This document shows positions 1 through 6,210 of a stretch of 6,313 nucleotides of DNA, in pieces. The translations under genes and the position numbers were made by a program. The notes under the pieces were generated by a model. It searched no databases. It was not told the DNA's origin and saw nothing but the letters and a program-made list of their open reading frames with translations. Location of the stretch: the NCBI GenBank assembly GCA_019120525.1, contig DWUW01000230.1, positions 1-6,313 on the forward strand. Reading direction: 5' to 3'. Source of the DNA: Candidatus Eisenbergiella stercorigallinarum (GTDB lineage: Bacteria; Bacillota; Clostridia; Lachnospirales; Lachnospiraceae). The number at the start of each line of letters is the position of its first letter. Position 1 is the stretch's first letter.

Positions 1-679
1 GAAGCAGGGAAAAGCTTTTGAGCAGATGCCAGAAGCCCTTCACATCGTCCTGGCGTCCCATGGAGACGATCACCCGGCCGCAGCCCGCAAAGGGAAGGCG
101 CTCCTTCTCCCCCGCCTCTTTCGCCTGAGCCTGGATACCGGCCAGATCGAAGGGATTGTACAGAGTGCACACCTTCCGACAGGAAAAGCGCTCCTCCAGC
201 TCCCGCTGGATCAGCCTGGAGCAGGAAACCACCCGGTCCGAATGGCGGCAGAACAGGCGCAGAAGGCCGGGATTTCCCATATCCATGTAGCTGCGCACGC
301 CGCACCAGACTTTTGCCCGCGCTTTCCCCTCCTGCTTCGCCACATTCTTTCGGAAGGGGCGCATTCCGGAAAAAACGTTCACCAGGTTGGCGGTGGGACC
401 GAAGCTGTAGGCAATGTCGATGCCGTACTCCTCCTTCAGGGCGGCCACCCGTTTTGCCCGCCGGAACACATTGAACACCTTTCCCGCTTTCCCCTCCACG
501 CTTTTCATATGAATGTCGATCACATGGAGGCCGCGGATATCGTAGGCGATGTCCATGGCGCTGAAAATGACGATATAAACCTCATAATACGGCTCCAGAA
601 GCCGGGCCGTGGCAACGCATACCCGTTCAAAGCCGCCCTGATGCAGCATGGGCACGATGAGCATGATCTTTTTCTTCAT
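1..679 (-). CDS. GT4-family glycosyltransferase, N-terminal part (cut by window edge)
   Basis: I translated this frame directly. It gives 226 uninterrupted codons from ATG 679 to the window edge with no stop. The protein starts MKKKIMLIVPMLHQGGFERV, the first strand and Gly-rich loop of a GT4 acceptor domain. It continues with IDIAYSFGPTANLV, then VWCGVRSYMDMGN (the GxRSY element common in these enzymes), RVVSCSRLIQREL and VCTLYNPFDL (the domain junction), and enters the donor domain at VIVSMGRQDDVKGFWHLLKSF. The E-x7-E motif and the C-terminal half would lie beyond the window. The start has AGGAG at 688-692, 8 bases upstream, and lies 22 bases after the preceding gene's stop, so the two are almost certainly co-transcribed. 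It should add another sugar to the same glycan. The gene looks intact as far as it can be seen; donor and acceptor are unknown. Confidence 0.9.
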   Translation of the reverse strand, partial: MKKKIMLIVPMLHQGGFERVCVATARLLEPYYEVYIVIFSAMDIAYDIRGLHVIDIHMKSVEGKAGKVFNVFRRAKRVAALKEEYGIDIAYSFGPTANLVNVFSGMRPFRKNVAKQEGKARAKVWCGVRSYMDMGNPGLLRLFCRHSDRVVSCSRLIQRELEERFSCRKVCTLYNPFDLAGIQAQAKEAGEKERLPFAGCGRVIVSMGRQDDVKGFWHLLKSFSLL

Positions 680-687
680 ACGGAATT

Positions 688-692
688 CTCCT
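688..692 (-). promoter_or_regulatory. Ribosome binding site of the truncated glycosyltransferase
   Basis: AGGAG lies 8 bases before ATG 679 and inside the 22-base gap after the upstream glycosyltransferase stop. This supports ATG 679 as the real start. Confidence 0.72.
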
Positions 693-701
693 GCTTTTCT
701 C

Positions 702-1856
702 TCAGTTTCTTTCTCCCAGATAAAGTCTCTCCAGGAATTTTACCTGATCCGAAACGTCGAATCCGGCGTCTTTTATGGCCTGCGCCATCTGTTTCCTCTC
801 ATAATTCCTGAGGGAAAGCACCTCCTGCGCCCAGGCAGCCGCTCCCTCTGTAAGAGAACGGGCCTGCGCCAGAGGCGTGATCAGGACCTCGTCCGTCACG
901 CTGTCCGACACCAGGCAGCGAAGGCCGGCCGCCTGCGCCTCGATCACGGAGCCGGGCAGCCCTTCAAAGATGGAGGGAAACACAAAGTAATCCATGACCA
1001 TGTAAAAATCCGCCACCCGCGCCTGATTTCCCGTAAAGATCACCCGGTCGGAAAGGCCGAGGGACGCGGCCTTTTCCCGCACGGAACCCATCAGGCCGCC
1101 TTCTCCCACAAGGAGCAGCCGGGAATCGGGAAGCTTCTTATGGATCTCCGCGAACACGTCCAGAAGAAAGGCGTGATTTTTCATGTGACCGAACCGCCCC
1201 ACATGGCCGATGACAAATTCCCGCGCGCCGATGCCAAGCTCCGCGCGCTTCTGCTCCCGCGTTTTTTCCGAAAAAGCGAATTCCGCGGCGTCAATGGCGT
1301 TGGGGACGGTAATCACCCTGCCTTCCTCCACCATTTTTTTCCCGAATACGGCCTCTCCCGCAAGCCGGGAACAGGTCAGGCACACATCCGCCTTTTTCCC
1401 AAGATTCCTGCGCAGGAATCTTGTCATGGCTCCCTTCAGGCCGGGGTCCACACCGGCGCTTCTGGCGTGGGCGATGGCAAGCGGCACGCCCGCCGCCTTC
1501 GCGATGGGAAGATAAATAGAGGCCGTGCTGGTCATATGCCCGTGCACCGCCGCGTAGACCGGACGTCCATTCGCTGAATGCGCGCGGAAAAATTCCTTCC
1601 ACGCCTTCCGGTAGGAAAACCAGTTCACCACCCGGAACCGGGGAACCCGGTATATATGTCCGCCCAGGCTTTCGATTTCCCTGTCAAAAAAGCCCTCCTC
1701 CTGCGAATGGACACAGAAATCAAACTGGATCCGGCTTCTGTCCAGATGCCGGTAGCTGTCCATCACCCGGCTTTCCGCGCCGCCAAGGCCGGTTCCCCCA
1801 AGCACCTGCAGCACCCTGACCGGTTTCTTCTGTTCCCATTCCTTTTCCTGGCTCAT
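702..1856 (-). CDS. GT4-family glycosyltransferase, EpsF-like
   Basis: The 384-residue protein is a retaining GT-B glycosyltransferase of family GT4. It moves a sugar from a nucleotide donor to a growing lipid-linked glycan at the cytoplasmic membrane face. The N-terminal acceptor domain opens with VLQVLGGTGLGGAESRVM (15-32), the usual Gly-rich loop. HGHMTS (105-110) and LTCSRLAGEAVFG (160-172) are typical of EpsF-like members. The donor domain starts near GHVGRFGHMKNH (217-228) and carries VGEGG (250-254) and the E-x7-E motif FEGLPGSVIEA (E298, E306). The length is full. ATG 1856 is chosen although the frame is open to 1988: conserved sequence starts just after it, and AGGG lies 5 bases upstream, with GGAG at 10. 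The longer version would overlap the end of the deacetylase gene. Donor and acceptor cannot be told from sequence. Codons for residues 145-152 contain a perfect 24-base palindrome. Confidence 0.92.
   Translation of the reverse strand: MSQEKEWEQKKPVRVLQVLGGTGLGGAESRVMDSYRHLDRSRIQFDFCVHSQEEGFFDREIESLGGHIYRVPRFRVVNWFSYRKAWKEFFRAHSANGRPVYAAVHGHMTSTASIYLPIAKAAGVPLAIAHARSAGVDPGLKGAMTRFLRRNLGKKADVCLTCSRLAGEAVFGKKMVEEGRVITVPNAIDAAEFAFSEKTREQKRAELGIGAREFVIGHVGRFGHMKNHAFLLDVFAEIHKKLPDSRLLLVGEGGLMGSVREKAASLGLSDRVIFTGNQARVADFYMVMDYFVFPSIFEGLPGSVIEAQAAGLRCLVSDSVTDEVLITPLAQARSLTEGAAAWAQEVLSLRNYERKQMAQAIKDAGFDVSDQVKFLERLYLGERN
1400..1423. repeat. Perfect 24-base palindrome inside the EpsF-like glycosyltransferase gene
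   Basis: CAAGATTCCTGC (1400-1411) is followed immediately by its exact reverse complement (1412-1423). It lies in the codons for residues 145-152 (TRFLRRNL), in the acceptor domain. No T-run follows on either strand. It could be a dimeric-protein binding site, an RNA stem with a GCGC loop, or chance. Confidence 0.85.
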
Positions 1857-1879
1857 TCCTTCCCTGCTCCTTTTCCATT

Positions 1880-1902
1880 TCCAGCCGGGCTTCCCGGCTG
1901 GA
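1880..1902. other. GC-rich hairpin in the deacetylase-glycosyltransferase gap
   Basis: TCCAGCCGGG (1880-1889) pairs perfectly with CCCGGCTGGA (1893-1902) around a 3-base loop. A third copy of CCCGGCTG lies at 1913-1920, allowing an alternative pairing with the left arm. No T-run follows on the minus strand, so read-through into the glycosyltransferase gene is expected. It sits about 10 bases upstream of that gene's ribosome binding region. Confidence 0.65.
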
Positions 1903-1936
1903 GATCGCTTCACCCGGCTGCCCGGCCGTTCCGTTT

Positions 1937-2689
1937 TTATTTCAGCCGAAACGCGGATAGCGCCCGCACTGCCGCGCGTTTTCCACAAGCTAACGAGTAT
2001 TCTGCAAGATTTCCCGCAAAACCGCGCTCTTTTGCAGGAAGCTCCAGAAGCCTCCCGTAAGAGATAAAATTCCCCGCGTGTTCTGCAAGCATTCTTTCAT
2101 ACCAGCCGATTTCGGCATCGTTCATGCCGTTGGCGTGGATCACCAGGGTAGTATATCCTTCACCTTCTCCAAAGCAGGCCGATTTCTTCCTGGCAATGGG
2201 CAGAAAGGTCAGCCCCTCTCTCCGGTAGGGGCCGCTCCCAAAGCCATCGGTCACATAGAAAAAGCCGCATTCTCTCAGCGCCCGCAGGGTATTTTTATCA
2301 TAGGAATGGCCGGGCGCCATGAAAATATCCGTCACCACTCCATGGTCCTCCAGCGTCCGCTTTCCATGCGCGATCAGCTTTTTCTGCCGCTCATAGGGCA
2401 GCCCGGCGAACTCTGAAAACTGGTTCAGAGGGAAAAGCCCGCCCTTTTTCGTGGTGTACACATGGCGGCAGCCATGCTGTGCGATGGACCAGCCCTCCTC
2501 CTGCAGTTCCAGGAGAAGCTCCCAGAAATCCGCCCTTTCCTGCATACAGGAAAGAGAAGCGTCCCGGTTGTCCGGCACCACGCCGAGAAGCGGCCGGATG
2601 CCCGCTTTATCAAAAAGCTCCTTCAGCCGGAAAAAATTGTCCCAGTTCATGTCAGCCGTAATATCATCCATCCGAAGCGCGATTTTCAT
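1937..2689 (-). CDS. Polysaccharide-deacetylase-like protein (DUF2334-like)
   Basis: The 250-residue protein has the motif order of the NodB/polysaccharide-deacetylase superfamily of metal-dependent N- or O-deacetylases. The catalytic Asp pair is in RMDDI (D8, D9), the metal-binding HxxxH is HGCRH (H72, H76), a substrate-side motif is APGHSYDKNTL (125-135), and a late histidine is in VIHANGMN (H185). The conserved stretch FSEFAGLPYERQ (91-102) recalls the DUF2334 branch. The catalytic domain begins at residue 1. No signal peptide or membrane segment is seen, so it should act in the cytoplasm, unlike secreted peptidoglycan deacetylases. The start is ATG 2689, preceded by GGAGGAG at 2693-2699; the in-frame ATG at 2701 lies upstream of that site and has none of its own. 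It follows the formyltransferase gene, which suggests it frees an amine on a nucleotide- or lipid-linked acetamido sugar for formylation (inference). The last 20 or so residues are basic and not conserved by eye. Confidence 0.82.
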   Translation of the reverse strand: MKIALRMDDITADMNWDNFFRLKELFDKAGIRPLLGVVPDNRDASLSCMQERADFWELLLELQEEGWSIAQHGCRHVYTTKKGGLFPLNQFSEFAGLPYERQKKLIAHGKRTLEDHGVVTDIFMAPGHSYDKNTLRALRECGFFYVTDGFGSGPYRREGLTFLPIARKKSACFGEGEGYTTLVIHANGMNDAEIGWYERMLAEHAGNFISYGRLLELPAKERGFAGNLAEYSLACGKRAAVRALSAFRLK

Positions 2690-2692
2690 AAT

Positions 2693-2699
2693 CTCCTCC
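2693..2699 (-). promoter_or_regulatory. Ribosome binding site deciding the deacetylase start
   Basis: GGAGGAG is the strongest Shine-Dalgarno in the window, with GGAGG spaced 5 bases from ATG 2689. It overlaps the upstream in-frame ATG at 2699-2701, so that ATG cannot use it. Confidence 0.8.
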
Positions 2700-2757
2700 A
2701 TGCCGAAGCATCATAACACGCAGTTTTCCCAGGCAGACGAACGCGCGCCGCCCGTTT

Positions 2758-2797
2758 GGTCCAACACTGCGGCCGCTCAGCGGACCCGGCCTGCCGG
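2758..2797. other. Weak inverted repeats in the formyltransferase-deacetylase gap
   Basis: The 116-base gap holds only weak pairings: GGTCC (2758-2762) with GGACC (2782-2786), a competing CCGC-TCA-GCGG stem (2773-2783), and CCGG (2786-2789) with CCGG (2794-2797) directly after the formyltransferase stop. A NotI-type 8-base palindrome is at 2769-2776. None has a T-run, and I see no gene in this gap. Confidence 0.3.
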
Positions 2798-2805
2798 AAA
2801 AGCCG

Positions 2806-3726
2806 TCAGTTCAGAATATCTCCGCCCGTAAGAGCCCGCCCGCATTCATACTCATCGATCAGAAGAGAGCCGTCCACCGTCCGCACAATGGGTTTTCCGT
2901 CAAATACATCGATGACCTCTCCCGGCGCGTATTCCGAGAAATCCAGCATCTCGTCAAAGGGATGGGCGCTCCATATGGTGACCTTTTCCTCCCCGCAGAA
3001 GGCGAACGCTCCGGGGAAGGGTCTTGTCACCCCGCGGATCAGATCGTACAGCTCTCTGGTTTTTCTGTGAAAATCCAGCTTTCCGTCCGCCGCAGTCCTC
3101 TTTTCGTACCAGCCGTCGAAGTCCTTCGACTGCCGGTTCACCTTCACCGTTCCCTCCTGCCAGGCCTTAAGGAGCCTTCCGATCAGCCGCTTGGACACCA
3201 GGATATTCTTGTACTGCAGGGTGCGGATGGTGTCGTGGGGATTAATGGAAAACATCTCGTTCGCGAACACGTTGGGGCTGTCCGCCTTCGCGTCATACTG
3301 GAACAGGTTCAGGATAAACCGGGTATCCCCGTTGATCACGGACCAGTTTAAGGGCGAGCGCCCTCTGCCGTAAGGGAGGTATCCGCAGCTTCCATGAAAG
3401 CCGAAGATCCCGTACTGGAAACGGTCCAGGACCGCCTGCGGGATCAGCCGCTGCCAGCCCATGGAAATGCCGATCTCAAACTCATTTTCCGCAAAAAATC
3501 GGGTAGTCTCCTCATCCTTCAGCCCATAGGAATGGGTCTCAAACACAGGGATCCCATACTGATCTGTCAGATAGGAAAGCCCCTTATAGCCGGACACCTG
3601 ATTGCCGGAAAGCACATCGCTGTGGATCGTCACCACCAGATCCACCGGATGCAGCTTTTCCTGGATATAGGATACGATCTCGGCCGTCGTATCCTTTACG
3701 CCGAATACAACCACTTTATACTTCAT
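2806..3726 (-). CDS. Formyltransferase, probably sugar N-formyltransferase (ArnA/Fmt-like)
   Basis: The 306-residue protein has the two-part fold of 10-formyltetrahydrofolate-dependent transferases. The N-terminal Rossmann part spans about 1-200 and contains MGWQRLIP (89-96), the signature around FGFHGS (108-113), LPYGRGRSPLNW (117-128) and YDAKADSP (144-151). A linker, RPFPGAF...KVTIW (235-252), resembles the PWPGAF linker of ArnA. A C-terminal barrel-like part starts near PGEVI (268-272). By alignment to ArnA/Fmt the catalytic triad is Asn-His-Asp; His111 and Asp149 are present, but the Asn position is Gly109. The start is ATG 3726, with GGAG at 3733-3736 6 bases upstream; ATG 3738 lacks a good site, and the frame open to 3831 covers an intergenic hairpin. 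A housekeeping Met-tRNA formyltransferase is unlikely in this context. It probably transfers formyl to an amino sugar nucleotide; the substrate is unknown. No sugar aminotransferase is visible in the window. Confidence 0.82.
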   Translation of the reverse strand: MKYKVVVFGVKDTTAEIVSYIQEKLHPVDLVVTIHSDVLSGNQVSGYKGLSYLTDQYGIPVFETHSYGLKDEETTRFFAENEFEIGISMGWQRLIPQAVLDRFQYGIFGFHGSCGYLPYGRGRSPLNWSVINGDTRFILNLFQYDAKADSPNVFANEMFSINPHDTIRTLQYKNILVSKRLIGRLLKAWQEGTVKVNRQSKDFDGWYEKRTAADGKLDFHRKTRELYDLIRGVTRPFPGAFAFCGEEKVTIWSAHPFDEMLDFSEYAPGEVIDVFDGKPIVRTVDGSLLIDEYECGRALTGGDILN

Positions 3727-3732
3727 TTTAAT

Positions 3733-3736
3733 CTCC
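3733..3736 (-). promoter_or_regulatory. Ribosome binding site deciding the formyltransferase start
   Basis: GGAG sits 6 bases before ATG 3726. It overlaps the alternative ATG at 3736-3738, which has only a weak purine stretch before it. This supports the 306-residue product. Confidence 0.75.
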
Positions 3737-3741
3737 ATTCC

Positions 3742-3756
3742 GGAGCGCCTTGCTCC
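3742..3756. other. Small hairpin just before the formyltransferase ribosome binding site
   Basis: GGAGC (3742-3746) pairs with GCTCC (3752-3756) around a 5-base loop. In the minus-strand mRNA it ends 5 bases before the GGAG at 3733-3736, so it might modulate access to that site. It is short, so confidence is low. Confidence 0.35.
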
Positions 3757-3769
3757 CTGAAACGGCAGA

Positions 3770-3800
3770 CGGGACCGGACGTCCTGGGACGCCGGTCCCG
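3770..3800. other. Strong GC-rich hairpin in the epimerase-formyltransferase gap
   Basis: CGGGACCGG (3770-3778) pairs perfectly with CCGGTCCCG (3792-3800). Inside it CGTC (3780-3783) pairs with GACG (3788-3791), leaving a 4-base loop and a single bulged base at 3779. That makes 13 base pairs in 31 bases. No T-run follows on either strand, so it is not a classical intrinsic terminator. The 8-base direct repeat GAAACGGC flanks it at 3759-3766 and 3810-3817. It may be an mRNA-stability or processing stem, or a small palindromic repeat element. Confidence 0.7.
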
Positions 3801-3861
3801 CCCAGGCAGGAAACGGCTTCCCGGCAGTCATGCCTTTTCGCGCGTTATCCTGCCGCGCCGC

Positions 3862-4839
3862 TTATTTTAAATTTTCCTTATACCAGTCGATGGCGAGCTG
3901 GATGCCGGAGGCGAAATCATAGTCCGGATCATACCCCAGCTTTTCCCTGGCCTTGGTGATGTCCGCGTTGGAATCGCGCACGTCTCCCTTTCTCGGAGGC
4001 CCGAATTTGGGCTCGATGTTCTTTCCGAGCGCCTTACACAGATCGTAGTAGATATCGATCAGGAATTCCCTTCCGCCGGAGCCGATGTTGTAGGCCTCTC
4101 CCGCAGCGTCGCCGGAAGCCAGGCAGGCCTTCAGGTTCGCCTCGATCACATTGTCGATATAGGTGAAGTCGCGGGACTGTCTGCCATCTCCGTTAATGGT
4201 GCAGACCTCGTCATGCAGAAGCTGCTTTAAAAACTTCGGGATCACCGCCGCGTACATGCCGTCCGGATTCTGTCTGCGGCCGAACACGTTGAAATAGCGC
4301 AGTCCGTAGGTATCCAGGCCGTACAGCTTCTTGTACAGCTTTCCGTATTCCTCGTTGGTGCGCTTGGTCAGCGCGTAGGGAGAAAGCACCTCTCCCTCGA
4401 TCCCCTCCTTTTTGGGAAGGGCGGGATGGTCGCCATATACGGAGGAGCTGGACGCGTAGACAAATTTCTTCACGCCGCTCTGTCTGGCCGCCTCCATCAT
4501 GTTCAGCGTTCCGCCGATGTTGTTCTGCTCATAGAAAATGGGCATCTCAATGCTTCTCGGGACGCTGCCCCAGGCCGCCTGGTTCAGCACGTAGTCCACA
4601 CCCTCGCAGGCGCGGCGGCAGGTATCCAGATCCTTGATGTCTCCCTTAATGAAGGTATAGCCCTCCCGGTCCAGGAACATATCCACGTTTTCCTGCTTTC
4701 CGGTGGACAGATCGTCCAGGCACCTCACTTTGTATCCCATGTCCAAGATCGCCTCGCACAGGTTGGAGCCGATGAAGCCCGCTCCGCCCGTTACGAGAAA
4801 TACAGAATTTTCGTCAAATTTCAGATGTTTGTATCCCAT
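3862..4839 (-). CDS. wbpP: UDP-N-acetylglucosamine 4-epimerase, WbpP/TviC type
   Basis: The 325-residue protein is a short-chain dehydrogenase/reductase of the extended NAD-dependent epimerase family. It interconverts UDP-GlcNAc and UDP-GalNAc, or their uronic acids, by transient oxidation at C4. Visible are the NAD-binding TGGAGFIGSN (17-26), the DD after strand 2 (42-43), QAAWGSVPRS (87-96, the GSVPRS segment typical of WbpP-like enzymes), the serine run SSSS (130-133), catalytic Y155 and K159 in SPYALTK, RYFNVFGRRQNPDG (181-194), INGDGRQSRDF (215-225) and the C-terminal GDVRDSNADI (285-294). It is slightly shorter at the N-terminus than characterised WbpP. ATG 4839 has AGGAG at 4846-4850, 6 bases upstream. 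Together with the upstream dehydrogenase it makes the precursor UDP-GalNAcA. The order of the two steps is undecided: the Vi pathway oxidises first, the P. aeruginosa O6 pathway epimerises first. Confidence 0.93.
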   Translation of the reverse strand: MGYKHLKFDENSVFLVTGGAGFIGSNLCEAILDMGYKVRCLDDLSTGKQENVDMFLDREGYTFIKGDIKDLDTCRRACEGVDYVLNQAAWGSVPRSIEMPIFYEQNNIGGTLNMMEAARQSGVKKFVYASSSSVYGDHPALPKKEGIEGEVLSPYALTKRTNEEYGKLYKKLYGLDTYGLRYFNVFGRRQNPDGMYAAVIPKFLKQLLHDEVCTINGDGRQSRDFTYIDNVIEANLKACLASGDAAGEAYNIGSGGREFLIDIYYDLCKALGKNIEPKFGPPRKGDVRDSNADITKAREKLGYDPDYDFASGIQLAIDWYKENLK

Positions 4840-4845
4840 TGTGTT

Positions 4846-4850
4846 CTCCT
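4846..4850 (-). promoter_or_regulatory. Ribosome binding site of the epimerase
   Basis: AGGAG lies 6 bases before ATG 4839, in the 45-base gap after the dehydrogenase stop. No hairpin or promoter stands out in that gap. Confidence 0.75.
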
Positions 4851-4884
4851 GTCAGAATATGGTTTGAAAACAGCGCAGGCCGTC

Positions 4885-6201
4885 TTACAGTCTCCAGTAA
4901 ATATAATCCTCCGTCTGGTATTCCTTCCGGTCCAGAATGCCCTTGATATCCACCAGCACCTTCTTCGGATTCTCCGGACGGAAGAAGCCGGAAATCTGCG
5001 CCTTATCCAGGTGGCTGAATTCCTCATGGGCCACGGCGATGATGAGGGCGTCCACCTCTTTGATCTCGCTTCTGTCCGCGAGGGTAATGCCGTACAGGCG
5101 GTTCGCCTCGTCCGCGTCCGCGGTCTCGTCCACGATCACCGGCTCAATGCCGTATTCGCGCAGCTCATGCACGATATCGATGACCTTGGTATTTCTGGTG
5201 TCCGGGCAGTTCTCCTTGAAGGTAAATCCAAGGATCGCCACTCTGGCGGTCTTCACCGGGATGTCGGCCCTGATCAGGTTCTTCACCACGTTCTCCGCCA
5301 CATATTTTCCCATATCGTCGTTGATCCGGCGGCCGGCGAGGATGATCTGGCTGTGGTAGCCCATCATTTCCGCGCGATAGGTCAGGTAATAGGGATCCAC
5401 GCCGATGCAGTGGCCGCCCACCAGGCCGGGGAAGAATTTCAGGAAGTTCCACTTGGTTCCCGCAGCCTCCAGCACGGATTTGGTATCGATACCCATTTTA
5501 TTGAAAATGATGGAAAGCTCGTTCATGAAGGCGATGTTGATGTCGCGCTGGCTGTTCTCGATGACCTTCGCGGCCTCCGCCACCTTGATGGATTCCGCCC
5601 GGTATACGCCCGCTTCCACCACCAGCTCGTAGACCTTCGCGATGGTGTCCAGGGTCTCCTCATCCATACCGGAAACGATCTTTACGATGGTTTCCAGACG
5701 GTGCACCTTGTCGCCGGGGTTGATGCGCTCCGGAGAATAGCCTACCTTGAAGTCCACGCCGCATTTCAGGCCGGACTCCTTCTCCATGATGGGCACGCAG
5801 ATCTCCTCCGTCACGCCGGGGTATACGGTGGACTCAAAGACCACGATGCTGCCCTTCGTCAGGTTTCTTCCCACCGTGCGGCTGGCGCCCTCCACCGGGG
5901 TCAGGTCCGGCGTATGGTCGGCGTTTACCGGCGTGGGCACCGCCACGATATGAAACTTCGCCTCTCTCAGCTTCGTCTCATCCGCGGTGAAGTCCACCTT
6001 CGCGGTCTTTATCACGTCGTCTCCCACCTCTCTGGTGGGATCGATGCCGGATTTGTACTGCTCGATTTTTCTTTCATTCAGGTCGTAGCCGATGACGTTG
6101 ATCTTCCTGCCGAAGGCCACCGCGATGGGCATGCCCACATAGCCAAGCCCCACCAGGGAAAGCTTCTCTTCTCCGTTTACCAGCTTCTCATATAATCCCA
6201 T
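4885..6201 (-). CDS. tviB: UDP-N-acetylhexosamine 6-dehydrogenase, TviB/WbpO type
   Basis: The 438-residue protein belongs to the UDP-glucose/GDP-mannose dehydrogenase superfamily. These cytoplasmic enzymes oxidise C6 of a nucleotide sugar to a carboxylate in two NAD+-dependent steps. Visible are the N-terminal Rossmann motif VGLGYVG (residues 17-23), VPTPVN (88-93), FESTVYPG (122-129), YSPERINPGDKVHRL (155-169, typical of the TviB/WbpO branch), the helix with K212 and N216, the catalytic-cysteine motif GGHCIGVDPYYL (C265) and the C-terminal domain opening GFTFKENCPDTRN (325-337). Length is normal for the family. The reading frame stays open to 6282, but ATG 6201 is chosen because GAGG lies 5 bases upstream and homology begins only after it. 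It is followed 45 bases later by a WbpP-type epimerase, so the pair should make UDP-GalNAcA. Whether it oxidises UDP-GlcNAc (as TviB) or UDP-GalNAc (as WbpO) cannot be read from sequence; a ManNAc dehydrogenase is less likely given the partner. Confidence 0.93.
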   Translation of the reverse strand: MGLYEKLVNGEEKLSLVGLGYVGMPIAVAFGRKINVIGYDLNERKIEQYKSGIDPTREVGDDVIKTAKVDFTADETKLREAKFHIVAVPTPVNADHTPDLTPVEGASRTVGRNLTKGSIVVFESTVYPGVTEEICVPIMEKESGLKCGVDFKVGYSPERINPGDKVHRLETIVKIVSGMDEETLDTIAKVYELVVEAGVYRAESIKVAEAAKVIENSQRDINIAFMNELSIIFNKMGIDTKSVLEAAGTKWNFLKFFPGLVGGHCIGVDPYYLTYRAEMMGYHSQIILAGRRINDDMGKYVAENVVKNLIRADIPVKTARVAILGFTFKENCPDTRNTKVIDIVHELREYGIEPVIVDETADADEANRLYGITLADRSEIKEVDALIIAVAHEEFSHLDKAQISGFFRPENPKKVLVDIKGILDRKEYQTEDYIYWRL

Positions 6202-6206
6202 ATCAA

Positions 6207-6210
6207 CCTC
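6207..6210 (-). promoter_or_regulatory. Ribosome binding site deciding the dehydrogenase start
   Basis: GAGG sits 5 bases before ATG 6201. The upstream in-frame ATG at 6282 lies within a hairpin arm and has no comparable site, and the 27 extra residues it would add are not family-like. Confidence 0.7.

Noticed and set aside
26..1577. Two long plus-strand open frames (26-811 and 648-1577)
   Set aside because: Both are antisense to the two GT4 glycosyltransferases, which have full motif sets and ribosome binding sites. The plus-strand translations show no family resemblance.
1857..1988. N-terminal extension of the EpsF-like gene to 1988, overlapping the deacetylase
   Set aside because: The extension is basic and low in complexity, and it crosses the gap hairpin and the end of the deacetylase gene. 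Conserved GT4 sequence begins just after Met at 1856.
2411..2430. Inverted repeat CTCTGAA/TTCAGAG in the deacetylase gene
   Set aside because: Seven-base arms with a 6-base loop occur by chance in a window this size, and there is no T-run or boundary nearby.
3115..3130. Inverted repeat GTCGAAG/CTTCGAC in the formyltransferase gene
   Set aside because: It is short, intragenic and has a 2-base spacer; chance is a sufficient explanation.
3727..3831. N-terminal extension of the formyltransferase to ATG 3831
   Set aside because: The extra residues cover the intergenic hairpin, show no homology-like pattern and lack a ribosome binding site, while ATG 3726 has GGAG at 6 bases.
4426..6195. A 589-codon open frame on the plus strand
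   Set aside because: It lies antisense to the dehydrogenase and the start of the epimerase, both clear family members. The translation is His-, Leu- and Val-rich with no motif, as expected for the shadow of GC-rich minus-strand codons.
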